A program made the position numbers and the translations under genes. Source: Aquitalea denitrificans (GTDB taxonomy: Bacteria > Pseudomonadota > Gammaproteobacteria > Burkholderiales > Chromobacteriaceae). From it: a DNA stretch of 64,000 nt. Location of the stretch: assembly GCF_009856625.1 (NCBI RefSeq), contig NZ_CP047241.1, forward strand, positions 930,001 through 994,000. Direction: 5' to 3'. This document shows, in pieces, positions 44,879-53,371 of the stretch (positions within the stretch are counted from its first letter, which is position 1; each line of letters opens with the position of its first letter). The notes under the pieces are model-generated. The model was not told the DNA's origin and made no database searches. It worked only from the letters and a program-made list of their open reading frames with translations.

Positions 44879-45456
44879 TACAGAATCTCCACGCCTTCGG
44901 CGTTCAACATGCTGATGAGTTTGAACAGCGGCACGCCGATCAGGGCATTGGGGTCGTCCGACTCCACCTTTTCCAGCAGGGCACCGCCCAGGCCTTCACT
45001 CTTGGCGCTGCCCGCGCAGTGCAGGGCGTCCGGCTCGCGCGTCAGATAATGGCGGATTTGCTGCTCGGTGAGCTGACGCAAGGTAACGCGGGTGATGCCC
45101 ACGGTTTCCTGCAAGCGCCCGCTGGCGCTGTTGTAAAGCGCCAACGCAGAATGAAACACCACGGTGCGGCCGCTCATCCATTGCAGCATGGCTACGCCGT
45201 TTTCAAACGAGCCGGGTTTGCCGATTTGCTGGCCATCCAGCAGGGCCACCTGGTCGGAACCGATGATCAGCGCATTCGGGTAATCGGCCGCCAGGGACTG
45301 GGCTTTGCTGCGTGCCAGCCGCACGGCGGTGTCCAGTGCGCTTTCGCCGGACAGCGGGGTTTCGTCGCAGACGGGCGGCACGGCGGTGAAGGGCAGCCCG
45401 AGGCGGGCGATGATTTCCTGCCGGTAGCGGGAGGTGGAAGCCAGGATGATCTGCAT
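44878..45456 (-). CDS. Maf-family nucleotide pyrophosphatase (YceF type)
   Basis: This 192-residue Maf protein has IILASTSRYRQEII, the Ser-Thr-Ser-Arg start, and IGSDQVALLDGQQIGKPG, then KSEGLGGALLE and SDDPNALIGVPLFKL. These fit the YceF subgroup, which acts on 7-methyl-GTP and related modified nucleotides. It is divergent from yceD by a 59-base gap. In E. coli yceF also lies next to yceD-rpmF-plsX, so the gene order is conserved. Confidence 0.92.
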   Translation of the reverse strand: MQIILASTSRYRQEIIARLGLPFTAVPPVCDETPLSGESALDTAVRLARSKAQSLAADYPNALIIGSDQVALLDGQQIGKPGSFENGVAMLQWMSGRTVVFHSALALYNSASGRLQETVGITRVTLRQLTEQQIRHYLTREPDALHCAGSAKSEGLGGALLEKVESDDPNALIGVPLFKLISMLNAEGVEIL

Positions 45457-45476
45457 GGTGGGATTGCTTGATTATT

Positions 45477-45504
45477 TTGACAAATCAGGGAGGCGGATTA
45501 TATC
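45477..45504 (+). promoter_or_regulatory. Probable promoter of the yceD-rpmF-plsX-fab operon
   Basis: A perfect TTGACA (45477-45482) is followed by TATATC (45499-45504, spacing 16) or TATCAT (45501-45506, spacing 18). The predicted transcription start falls about 5 bases before the yceD ATG, so the message would be almost leaderless unless another promoter is used. Confidence 0.55.
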
Positions 45505-45515
45505 ATGCTGGGTTT

Positions 45516-46016
45516 ATGTCTAACCCGATTTTGATCGACCCGCTCAAGTTCGCCCGTGAGGGCCGCGTGCTGACCGGCAAACTGCCCGTCAGCACCCTGG
45601 ACGAGCGTGTACACAGCGACCTGTCCGAACCTTCCGGCACGGTGGAATACACCCTGGAAGGTTTTCGCGACGGTTCGTCCCGCCTTTCCCTGCGCCTGCA
45701 GGTGAAAGCCAGTGTTGCGGTAAGCTGCCAGCGTTGTCTGGACGTGATGCCGTACCAGGTGAACACCGATTCGGTGGTCACCTTGTTCACCCGGCAGGAA
45801 AAGCTGGATGAAGCCTGCGAGCTGGACGAAACGCTGGATGGCATTCTCGCGCCGGAAGAGCTAGATGTGGTGGCAATGATCGAAGACGAAATCATCATGG
45901 GCTTGCCGCTTTCGCCGAAACACGACGAATGCGGTTCGGAAGCTCTGACACGTGCCAAGGCTGACAAGCCCAATCCGTTTGCGGTGCTGGCCACGTTGAA
46001 GATCTCCAAGTCTTGA
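45516..46016 (+). CDS. yceD: YceD family protein (DUF177, large ribosomal RNA accumulation)
   Basis: This 166-residue protein of the YceD/DUF177 family is linked to 23S rRNA accumulation in bacteria and plastids. It contains the CQRCLDVMPYQV cysteine pair, an acidic middle, DVVAMIEDEIIMGLPLSP and the C-terminal KPNPFAVLATLK signature. I chose the ATG at 45516, which gives the usual MSNPILIDPLKF start. Its ribosome-binding site is weak. It is the first gene of the rpmF-plsX-fab operon. Confidence 0.92.
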   Translation: MSNPILIDPLKFAREGRVLTGKLPVSTLDERVHSDLSEPSGTVEYTLEGFRDGSSRLSLRLQVKASVAVSCQRCLDVMPYQVNTDSVVTLFTRQEKLDEACELDETLDGILAPEELDVVAMIEDEIIMGLPLSPKHDECGSEALTRAKADKPNPFAVLATLKISKS

Positions 46017-46051
46017 GTTATCAATACACGCGATTTTCCTAGGAGTCGAAC

Positions 46052-46231
46052 ATGGCTGTTCAACAGAACAAAAAGTCCCCGTCCAAGCGCGGCATGCATC
46101 GTGCACACGATTTTCTGACCGCTCCGTCGCTGGCCAAAGAGCCGACGACCGGTGAAACCCACCTGCGTCACCACATCAGCCCGAACGGCTTCTACCGTGG
46201 TCGCAAGGTTGTTGCCACCAAAGGCGAATAA
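46052..46231 (+). CDS. rpmF: 50S ribosomal protein L32
   Basis: This 59-residue L32 starts MAVQQNKKSPSKRGMHRAHD and ends in HHISPNGFYRGRKVVATKGE. It has no CxxC pairs, so it is the zinc-free form, like the L33 at 495. It is a component of the large ribosomal subunit. It follows yceD after 35 bases with an AGGAG site. Linkage to fatty acid and phospholipid genes is conserved across proteobacteria. Confidence 0.97.
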   Translation: MAVQQNKKSPSKRGMHRAHDFLTAPSLAKEPTTGETHLRHHISPNGFYRGRKVVATKGE

Positions 46232-46299
46232 TTCGTCCTTTTTCACCCAATACTTACCTTTTGTATAAAAACAGGTAGGTTTCACTACCGTACACGTTG

Positions 46300-47337
46300 A
46301 TGACTATCACCGTCGCGGTTGATGCAATGGGCGGTGACGTTGGCCTCAAGGTCACCGTCCCAGCATCGATCCAATTCCTGCAAGACCATCCCAACACCAA
46401 TCTGATTCTTGTCGGAGACCAGGCAGCCATCGAGGCTGAATTGTCTCGTCATCCGGGTGTTGCGCGTTCGCGCGTCCGTATCCAGCATGCCACCCAGGTG
46501 GTAGGCATGGACGAGTCGCCGCAGCTCGCCCTGAAGAACAAGAAAGATTCGTCGATGCGGGTGGCGATCAATCTCGTCAAGGAAGGCGAGGCGCAAGCCG
46601 CCGTGTCTGCCGGCAATACCGGCGCACTGATGGCAACCGCACGCTTTGTCCTCAAAACCATCCCGGGCATCGAACGACCGGCCATCGCCAAGATGATGCC
46701 ATCCGTCAAGGGCAGCACCTGCATGCTGGACCTGGGCGCCAACGTCGATTGCACGCCAGAACAACTCATGCAGTTCGGCATCATGGGCTCGGAGCTGGTT
46801 TCCAGCATTACCGGCAATGCCAATCCGCGTGTCGGGCTGCTCAATATCGGCTCGGAAGACATCAAGGGGAACGACAGCGTCAAGCGCGCCGGCGAATTCC
46901 TGCGTCAGTCCGAGTTGAACTTCATCGGTAATGTCGAAGGTAACGACGTCTACAAAGGCACGGTAGATGTGGTAGTCTGCGACGGTTTTACCGGCAATGT
47001 GGCGCTCAAGTCGGCTGAGGGGCTGGCGCACATGATTGCCTCTTTCCTGCGGCAGGAATTCACCCGCAACTGGTGGACTCGCCTGTGTGCGCTGGCAGCC
47101 ATGCCGGTGCTCAATCAGTTCCGCAAACGTGTCGACCCGCGTCGCTACAATGGTGCCAGCTTGCTGGGCCTGCGTGGCATCGTGGTGAAAAGTCATGGTG
47201 GAACCGATGCCGTTGGATTCCGTTTCGCGCTGGAACAGGCTTGCGAGGAAGCCGGCTCCGACGTGATTGGTCATATTACCGACCGGGTTGCACACCAATT
47301 AAACAATCTCAAGCAAGCCGAGCCGGAAGCGAACTGA
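46300..47337 (+). CDS. plsX: Phosphate acyltransferase PlsX
   Basis: This 345-residue PlsX makes acyl-phosphate from acyl-ACP for the first acylation of glycerol-3-phosphate by PlsY. It has VAVDAMGGDVG at the start, SAGNTGALMATA, DLGANVDC and VVCDGFTGNVALKSAEG. I chose the ATG at 46300; a TTG one codon earlier is possible. A TATAAA at 46264-46269 in the gap from rpmF hints at an internal promoter, but its -35 is poor. fabH starts 7 bases after the stop. Confidence 0.96.
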   Translation: MTITVAVDAMGGDVGLKVTVPASIQFLQDHPNTNLILVGDQAAIEAELSRHPGVARSRVRIQHATQVVGMDESPQLALKNKKDSSMRVAINLVKEGEAQAAVSAGNTGALMATARFVLKTIPGIERPAIAKMMPSVKGSTCMLDLGANVDCTPEQLMQFGIMGSELVSSITGNANPRVGLLNIGSEDIKGNDSVKRAGEFLRQSELNFIGNVEGNDVYKGTVDVVVCDGFTGNVALKSAEGLAHMIASFLRQEFTRNWWTRLCALAAMPVLNQFRKRVDPRRYNGASLLGLRGIVVKSHGGTDAVGFRFALEQACEEAGSDVIGHITDRVAHQLNNLKQAEPEAN

Positions 47338-47344
47338 TTAATAC

Positions 47345-48304
47345 ATGGCCCATTCCCGCATTCTAGGCACTGGCAGCTACCTGCCATCCAATGTGCTCAC
47401 GAATGCGATGCTGGCCGAGCGCGTGGAAACCAGTGACGAGTGGATTGTCTCGCGCACTGGCATTCATGCCCGCCACATCGTGTCCGATGAAGAAACCACC
47501 AGCGATCTGGCGCTGAAGGCGGCTGAAGCCGCCATCCAGAGCGCTGGCATCGACAAGGCCGAGATCGACCTGATCATCGTCGCCACCACCACGCCCGACA
47601 TGATTTTCCCCAGCACCGCCTGCCTGTTGCAGGAAAAGCTGGGCATTCATGGCTGTGCCGCATTCGACGTGCAGGCAGTGTGTGCCGGCTTCATGTTTGC
47701 CCTCACCACGGCGCACAACTACATCAAGGGCGGCATGGCCAGCAAAGTGCTGGTGGTCGGTGCCGAAGTGATGTCACGGGTGATGGACTGGGAAGACCGC
47801 CGCACCTGCGTGCTGTTTGGTGACGGTGCCGGTGCCGTGGTACTGGGCGCATCGGACGAGCCGGGCATCCTGCATGCCAAGCTGGCCTCCGATGGCCGCT
47901 ACAAAGACATTCTGAATACCCCGGCGCAGATTTCCGGCGGCAAGATCCAGGGCATTCCCTTCTTGCACATGGATGGCCCGGCGGTATTCAAGTTTGCCGT
48001 CAAGGCACTGTCCGACATCGCGGCCACCACCCTGGCCGAGGCTGGCGTGGACAAGTCGCAAGTCGACTGGCTGGTACCGCATCAGGCCAATCTGCGCATC
48101 ATCGAATCCACAGCCAAACACCTGGGCATGTCGATGGAGCGGGTGATCGTGACATTGCCGCAACAGGGCAATACCTCGGCGGCTTCCATTCCGCTGGCGC
48201 TGGACCATGCCGTACGCGATGGCCGTATCCAGCGTGGCCAGACCATTCTGCTGGAAGGCATTGGCGGTGGTTTTGCCTGGGGTGCAGTGTTGCTGAAGTA
48301 CTGA
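47345..48304 (+). CDS. fabH: Beta-ketoacyl-ACP synthase III
   Basis: This 319-residue KAS III starts fatty acid synthesis by condensing acetyl-CoA with malonyl-ACP. The catalytic triad is Cys113 (DVQAVCAGFMF), His in PHQANLRI and Asn in QQGNTSAASIP. The GIGGGFAWGAVLLKY C-terminus is typical. It starts 7 bases after plsX. A strong hairpin lies in the 155-base gap before fabD. Confidence 0.97.
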   Translation: MAHSRILGTGSYLPSNVLTNAMLAERVETSDEWIVSRTGIHARHIVSDEETTSDLALKAAEAAIQSAGIDKAEIDLIIVATTTPDMIFPSTACLLQEKLGIHGCAAFDVQAVCAGFMFALTTAHNYIKGGMASKVLVVGAEVMSRVMDWEDRRTCVLFGDGAGAVVLGASDEPGILHAKLASDGRYKDILNTPAQISGGKIQGIPFLHMDGPAVFKFAVKALSDIAATTLAEAGVDKSQVDWLVPHQANLRIIESTAKHLGMSMERVIVTLPQQGNTSAASIPLALDHAVRDGRIQRGQTILLEGIGGGFAWGAVLLKY

Positions 48305-48355
48305 TTCTTCGCGACGGAAGTCTGGCTGGTTTCATGCCATGCCCTGCCTCAGGAT

Positions 48356-48377
48356 AACGCCCATTCTCATGGGCGTT
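48356..48377 (+). other. Hairpin between fabH and fabD
   Basis: A perfect 9-bp stem (48356-48364 with 48369-48377) with a TCTC tetraloop is followed by one further T and then non-T bases. It may be a weak attenuator or an mRNA processing or stability element inside the fab operon. Confidence 0.6.
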
Positions 48378-48459
48378 TGATCTGACTGCTTGGCAGAATG
48401 GTCTGGTTTGCCGCATTCTTCCGTCGATTATTATTCCGTCGTATTTGCGGAGACTGTCT

Positions 48460-49389
48460 ATGGCGTTTGCCTTTCTCTTTCCCGGTCAGGGCTCGCAAAG
48501 CCTGAAAATGATGGATGGCTTTGCCGACCTGCCGGTCGTCAAGCACACCTTCGAAGAAGCCTCCACCGCGCTGGGCGTGGACCTGTGGGCCATGCTGCAA
48601 GCGGACAGCGCCGAAGCCATCAATGCTACCGTCAACACCCAGCCCATCATGCTGGCTGCCGGTGTGGCCACTTATCTGGCCTGGCAGGAAGTTGGCGGTC
48701 AGCAGCCCTCGGTTGTTGCCGGTCACAGCCTGGGTGAATACACCGCGCTGGTGGCTGCCGGTGCGCTGCCGTTTGCCGAAGCCGTCAAGCTGGTGCGCCT
48801 GCGCGCCGAAGCCATGCAGAACGCTGTACCGGCCGGGCAGGGGGCCATGGCCGCCATCCTGAACCTGTCGGATGACGAAGTGCGCGCTGCGTGTGCTGAG
48901 GCGGCCAATGGCGAGGTGGTGGAAGCCGTCAATTACAATTCGCCGGGCCAGGTGGTGATTGCCGGTTCCAAAGCTGCCGTCGAGCGCGCCATGGAAGCCT
49001 GTAAGGCCCGTGGTGCCAAGCGTGCGCTGCCGCTGCCGGTGTCGGTGCCTTCGCACTGCGCGCTGATGAAGCCAGCCGGCATGCAACTGGCCGAAGCCCT
49101 GCTGCAAGTACACATCAATACCCCGGCTATTCCGGTGTTGCACAATGCCGACGTAGTCAGCTACGGCGACGCTGCCGACATCCGTGATGCGCTGGTGCGC
49201 CAGCTGTACAGCCCGGTGCGCTGGACCGAAACCATCCAGAAGCTCGCTGGTGACGGCATCCTGAGCATGGCCGAGTGTGGTCCTGGCAAGGTGCTGGCGG
49301 GTCTGGCCAAGCGTATTGACGGCAACGTCAAGTGCCTGGCACTGACCGATGCTGCCGCGCTGCAAGCAGCCAAGGCCGAGTTGCAGTGA
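48460..49389 (+). CDS. fabD: Malonyl-CoA:ACP transacylase
   Basis: This 309-residue enzyme loads malonyl groups onto ACP. It begins MAFAFLFPGQGSQ, has the nucleophile Ser90 in VAGHSLGEYTAL, the EAVNYNSPGQVVIAG segment and SVPSHCALMKPA with the catalytic His. I chose the ATG at 48460, which follows a GCGGAGA site. A TTG five codons earlier overlaps that site. fabG follows after 68 bases. Confidence 0.97.
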   Translation: MAFAFLFPGQGSQSLKMMDGFADLPVVKHTFEEASTALGVDLWAMLQADSAEAINATVNTQPIMLAAGVATYLAWQEVGGQQPSVVAGHSLGEYTALVAAGALPFAEAVKLVRLRAEAMQNAVPAGQGAMAAILNLSDDEVRAACAEAANGEVVEAVNYNSPGQVVIAGSKAAVERAMEACKARGAKRALPLPVSVPSHCALMKPAGMQLAEALLQVHINTPAIPVLHNADVVSYGDAADIRDALVRQLYSPVRWTETIQKLAGDGILSMAECGPGKVLAGLAKRIDGNVKCLALTDAAALQAAKAELQ

Positions 49390-49457
49390 TATTCAGCCAC
49401 CAGCCCAGCTGTGTGCGGCTGGTGGTTGGTGAAGTACACAACAAGGAGACATCCTCA

Positions 49458-50195
49458 ATGAGTCTGCAAGGCAAAGTAGCCCTGGTTACCGGCGCTTCGC
49501 GTGGCATTGGCGCAGCCATTGCCGATGCGCTGCAAGCCGAGGGCGCCATTGTCATCGGCACCGCGACTTCCGAGTCCGGCGCAGCTGCCATCAACGAACG
49601 CCTGGCTGCGGCCGGTGGTGCCGGTCGCGTGCTGAACGTGACGGAAGACGGTGCCATTGAAGCGCTGGTTGACGCCATCGACAAGGAATTCGGAGCCGTG
49701 GCCATTCTGGTCAACAATGCCGGCATTACCCGTGATGGCCTGCTGATGCGCATGAAGGACGACGACTGGGATGCCATCATGGATACCAACCTGAAGTCGG
49801 TATTCAAGGCATCCAAGGCGGTACTGCGCGGCATGATGAAGGCCCGTTGGGGTCGCATCATCAACATCGCTTCGGTGGTAGGTGCAACCGGCAACCCCGG
49901 TCAGACCAACTACGCAGCGGCCAAAGCCGGTATCATGGGCTTCACCAAGTCCATGGCACGTGAGGTTGGCAGTCGCAATATCACGGTAAACTGTGTGGCA
50001 CCGGGTTTTATCGATACCGACATGACCCGTGCACTGCCGGAAGAACAGCGCACCGCGCTGGTGGGCCAGATTTCCCTGGGCCGCCTGGGCGATGCCAAGG
50101 ATATTGCTGATGCAACCGCCTTCCTGGCATCGGACCGTGCGGCCTATATCACCGGCCAAACACTGCACGTAAATGGCGGCATGTTCATGGCCTGA
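49458..50195 (+). CDS. fabG: 3-oxoacyl-ACP reductase FabG
   Basis: This 245-residue SDR enzyme reduces beta-ketoacyl-ACP with NADPH. It has the VTGASRGIGAAIADAL cofactor motif, NNAGITRDGLLMRMK, the Ser-Tyr-Lys triad (INIASVVGATGNPGQTNYAAAKAG) and the C-terminal ITGQTLHVNGGMFMA. The ATG at 49458 has an AAGGAGA site. Position between fabD and acpP fits the standard fab cluster. Confidence 0.97.
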   Translation: MSLQGKVALVTGASRGIGAAIADALQAEGAIVIGTATSESGAAAINERLAAAGGAGRVLNVTEDGAIEALVDAIDKEFGAVAILVNNAGITRDGLLMRMKDDDWDAIMDTNLKSVFKASKAVLRGMMKARWGRIINIASVVGATGNPGQTNYAAAKAGIMGFTKSMAREVGSRNITVNCVAPGFIDTDMTRALPEEQRTALVGQISLGRLGDAKDIADATAFLASDRAAYITGQTLHVNGGMFMA

Positions 50196-50303
50196 CCTGT
50201 CCTGTCCAACAAAAGACAAGATTTAGGTGGGCTGCTCTAATTTTTTTTTGTAGAATACACGGGTTTTGTGATCCCGAATCAGAAAGGTCAAGGGTTTAGA
50301 CAA

Positions 50304-50543
50304 ATGGAAAACATCGAAGCGCGCGTTAAAAAGATCGTTGCCGAACAACTGGGCGTAAACGAAGCTGAAGTCAAGATCGAATCGTCCTTCGTTGATGATC
50401 TGGGCGCTGACTCCCTCGACACCGTTGAGCTGGTAATGGCTCTGGAAGAAGAGTTCGAGTGCGAAATCCCGGACGAAGAAGCTGAAAAGATCACCACTGT
50501 TCAGCAAGCCGTTGATTACGTTACCGCCCACCTGAACAAGTAA
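50304..50543 (+). CDS. acpP: Acyl carrier protein
   Basis: This is a 79-residue acidic ACP. The 4'-phosphopantetheine attachment site is Ser37 in DLGADSLDTVELVMALEEEF. It carries acyl chains for fatty acid, phospholipid and lipoyl synthesis. I chose the ATG at 50304, preceded by a GGTCAAGGG site. An upstream in-frame start would add 12 non-conserved residues. A terminator-like hairpin follows before fabF. Confidence 0.98.
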   Translation: MENIEARVKKIVAEQLGVNEAEVKIESSFVDDLGADSLDTVELVMALEEEFECEIPDEEAEKITTVQQAVDYVTAHLNK

Positions 50544-50563
50544 TACTTTCAGGCCTGTACAGG

Positions 50564-50610
50564 ACCTCTGCGCGGTGTGGCCTTGGCTCGCCTGCAGAGG
50601 TTCTTTTGTT
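50564..50610 (+). terminator. Terminator-like hairpin after acpP
   Basis: An 8-bp stem (50564-50571 with 50594-50601) with a 22-base loop is followed by a T-rich run. It probably lets acpP be made in excess over fabF, as is usual for this operon. Confidence 0.7.
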
Positions 50611-50708
50611 ATAGAGGGTTCCAAACGTCCGTTTGACTGTCATCAACTTCACACGGAAGTTGTGGGATCATCGGGAGACTGCCTCCCCTCTACTCACGGA
50701 GATTCTTC

Positions 50709-51950
50709 GTGTCCAAACGCAGAGTTGTAGTAACCGGTCTGGGACATATTTCCCCGGTCGGCAATGATGTCACTACCGGCTGGACCAACCTGTTGGCCGG
50801 CAAGAGCGGCATTGGCAAAGTGACCCGTTTTGATGCCAGCGATCTGAATTGCCAGATCGCCGGCGAGGTCAAGGACTTCGACATCAGCGCGTACATTTCT
50901 CCCAAGGAAGCACGTCGTTCCGACCTGTTCATCCACTATGGCATTGCAGCAGCGCTGCAGGCCGTGGCTGATGCCGGCCTGGATGATGTTGCCGATCTGG
51001 ACAAGACCCGCGTTGGCGTCAACATCGGTTCTGGTATCGGCGGTCTGCCGCTGATCGAGGAAACCGGCGTGGCCGTACAGCAAGGCGGTTCGCGCAAGAT
51101 CGGTCCTTTCTTCATCCCCGGTTCGCTGATCAACCTGATCGCTGGCCACGTGTCCATCCTGAAGGGCTTTCAAGGCCCGTCGTATGGCATCGTGTCTGCC
51201 TGCACCACCGGTGCGCATTGCATCGGCGATGCAGCCCGGATGATTCAGTACGGTGATGCCGACGTGATGGTGGCCGGTGGTGCCGAAGGCGCCATTTCCA
51301 AGCTGGGCATGGGCGGTTTTGCCGCCATGAAGGCGCTGTCCACCCGCAATGACGACCCGGAAACCGCGTCCCGTCCGTGGGACAAGGGCCGTGACGGCTT
51401 TGTGATGGGCGAAGGTGCCGGTGTGCTGGTGCTGGAAGAATACGAGCACGCGGTCAAGCGCGGCGCGCGTATCTATGCCGAACTGATCGGTTTTGGCATG
51501 AGTTCCGATGCCCACCACATTACCGCTCCGAATGCGGATGGCCCGGCCCGCGGCGTGCAGAACGCACTGCGCGATGCCCGGATCAACCCGGATCAGGTGC
51601 AGTATGTGAATGCGCACGGTACCTCCACCCCGCTGGGTGATGCCAACGAAACCAGCGCGCTGAAGATTGCCTTTGGCGATCACGCCAAAAAACTGGTGGT
51701 GAACTCCACCAAGTCGATGACCGGCCACTTGCTGGGCGGTGCTGGTGGCGTGGAAGCCATCTACTCCATCCTGGCGCTGTACAACCAGGTATCGCCGCCC
51801 ACCATCAACCTGCACGAGCAGGATGTGGAAGCCGGTTGCGATCTGGACTACGTGGCCAATACCGCCCGCGACATGAAGATCGACATCGCCATTTCCAACT
51901 CGTTTGGTTTTGGTGGTACCAACGGTACCTTGGTGTTCAAGCGCATCTGA
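50709..51950 (+). CDS. fabF: 3-oxoacyl-ACP synthase II
   Basis: This 413-residue KAS II elongates acyl chains. It has Cys165 in VSACTTGAHCI, His in NAHGTSTPLGD and the second His in STKSMTGHLLGGAGG, with the GFGGTNGTLVF C-terminus. The start is GTG at 50709 with a GGAGA site. It closes the fab cluster. A hairpin without a T tract (51965-51972 with 51977-51984) follows. Confidence 0.97.
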   Translation: MSKRRVVVTGLGHISPVGNDVTTGWTNLLAGKSGIGKVTRFDASDLNCQIAGEVKDFDISAYISPKEARRSDLFIHYGIAAALQAVADAGLDDVADLDKTRVGVNIGSGIGGLPLIEETGVAVQQGGSRKIGPFFIPGSLINLIAGHVSILKGFQGPSYGIVSACTTGAHCIGDAARMIQYGDADVMVAGGAEGAISKLGMGGFAAMKALSTRNDDPETASRPWDKGRDGFVMGEGAGVLVLEEYEHAVKRGARIYAELIGFGMSSDAHHITAPNADGPARGVQNALRDARINPDQVQYVNAHGTSTPLGDANETSALKIAFGDHAKKLVVNSTKSMTGHLLGGAGGVEAIYSILALYNQVSPPTINLHEQDVEAGCDLDYVANTARDMKIDIAISNSFGFGGTNGTLVFKRI

Positions 51951-51964
51951 TGCCAGTCTTGTGT

Positions 51965-51984
51965 TGCGGTGCTGTTGCACCGCA
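51965..51984 (+). other. Hairpin after fabF
   Basis: A perfect 8-bp stem (51965-51972 with 51977-51984) with a TGTT loop lies 14 bases after the fabF stop. No T tract follows, so termination, if any, would be inefficient or Rho-dependent. Confidence 0.5.
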
Positions 51985-51997
51985 GCGCGAAAACGCA

Positions 51998-52025
51998 TTG
52001 ACAGCCCGAACCGCTGCGATACACT
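51998..52025 (+). promoter_or_regulatory. Probable promoter of pabB-pabC
   Basis: A perfect TTGACA (51998-52003) is followed 16 bases later by TACACT (52020-52025). It lies 54 bases upstream of the chosen pabB ATG and supports that start over longer alternatives that would begin inside or before this promoter. Confidence 0.55.
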
Positions 52026-52078
52026 CGCGGCGGTTTTCTTTTTTTGCGGCGCGCACAATGCCGCTGTGTGGAACAGGC

Positions 52079-53371
52079 ATGTTTACCGAACAACTCGACT
52101 TCCTGCCCGAGCTGCTGGCCCTGCATGCCGCGCATCGCGCTGACCTCCCTTACCTGCTGCTGTCCTCTGGCGATCAGGGCTGGGACATGCTGTTTGCCGC
52201 CGAAAGCACCACCCTGTATCACGCGGGTGAAGGCGAGGCCTTTGTCGAGGCCCTGCGCAGCTTTCAGCCGCAGGCGGTGGACAATCCGCATGGTCTGCCT
52301 TTTGTCGGTGGGCATTTCCTCTATCTGGGCTACGACTTGTTGTCGCAGTTTGAAAGTTCGGTGGCAGAAGCACTGCCGGACAGCTTCCCGCTGGCAGCCA
52401 TGGCACGCGTACCCGCCGCCTTGCTGATCAACCGGCGCGAGCAGACGGCCTGGATCGTGGCCGAAACCGCCGAGCAAGGGCAGCGCCTGAACCAGCTGGC
52501 GCGCAGCATTCCTGCATTTGTACCTCACGCTGTCAGTCTGCAGGCGTTGGAAGAAGACCCGCCCAGCTGGTATACCGATGCCGTGCTGCGGCTAAAGCAG
52601 TACATCTACGAAGGTGATGTGTTCCAGGTGAACATTTCACGCGGCTGGCGGGCTGAACTGAGGCCGGAAGTAGCCGCGCCCGACCTGTTTGCCGCCCTGC
52701 GCCGTGCCAATCCGGCCCCGTTTTCCGCGCTGGCGGATTTCGGTCAGGCGCAGATTGTCAGCTCCTCGCCCGAGCGGCTGGTGCGGGTGCGCGATGGCTG
52801 GGCCGATACCCGCCCGATTGCCGGCACCCATCCTCGCTCGCCCGACCCGGCCGAAGATGCCGCCCTCAAGCAGCGGCTGATTTCCAGCGTGAAGGAACGG
52901 GCCGAGCACGTGATGCTGATCGACCTGGAACGCAACGACCTGGGGCGCATCAGCCAGCCCGGCACGGTGGAAGTGAACGAACTGATGGCGGTGGAAAGTT
53001 ATGCCTACGTCCACCACATCGAATCTAATATCCGTGGCCGCTTGCGTGCGGATGTCTCGCCGCTGGACACCATCCGCGCGCTGTTTCCCGGCGGCACCAT
53101 CACCGGCTGCCCCAAGGTTCGCACCATGCAGATCATCCGCGAGCTGGAAAACAGCGCCCGGCGTGCCTATACCGGCAGCCTGGGCTATCTCAACCGCGAT
53201 GGCAGCATGGACCTGAATATCCTCATCCGCACCTTCATGCAGGAAGGGCAGCAGCTGCGCTTCCGTGCCGGTGGCGGCATCGTGGCCGACTCCGATCCGG
53301 AACGTGAACTGCAGGAAACCCGCCACAAGGCGCGTGGCCTGCTGCGTGCCCTGGGGGTGGAGCAAGCCTGA
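52079..53371 (+). CDS. pabB: Aminodeoxychorismate synthase component I
   Basis: This 430-residue protein of the TrpE/PabB chorismate-binding family makes 4-amino-4-deoxychorismate for folate synthesis. It has LKQYIYEGDVFQVNISRGW, SSSPERLVRV, MLIDLERNDLGRIS and FPGGTITGCPKVRTMQII. The motif that is PIKGT (Lys nucleophile) in E. coli PabB reads PIAGT here, as in TrpE. The pabC gene overlapping its stop (TGATG) supports PabB over anthranilate synthase. I chose the ATG at 52079; another ATG lies 7 codons upstream. The glutaminase subunit PabA is not in the window. Confidence 0.88.
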   Translation: MFTEQLDFLPELLALHAAHRADLPYLLLSSGDQGWDMLFAAESTTLYHAGEGEAFVEALRSFQPQAVDNPHGLPFVGGHFLYLGYDLLSQFESSVAEALPDSFPLAAMARVPAALLINRREQTAWIVAETAEQGQRLNQLARSIPAFVPHAVSLQALEEDPPSWYTDAVLRLKQYIYEGDVFQVNISRGWRAELRPEVAAPDLFAALRRANPAPFSALADFGQAQIVSSSPERLVRVRDGWADTRPIAGTHPRSPDPAEDAALKQRLISSVKERAEHVMLIDLERNDLGRISQPGTVEVNELMAVESYAYVHHIESNIRGRLRADVSPLDTIRALFPGGTITGCPKVRTMQIIRELENSARRAYTGSLGYLNRDGSMDLNILIRTFMQEGQQLRFRAGGGIVADSDPERELQETRHKARGLLRALGVEQA

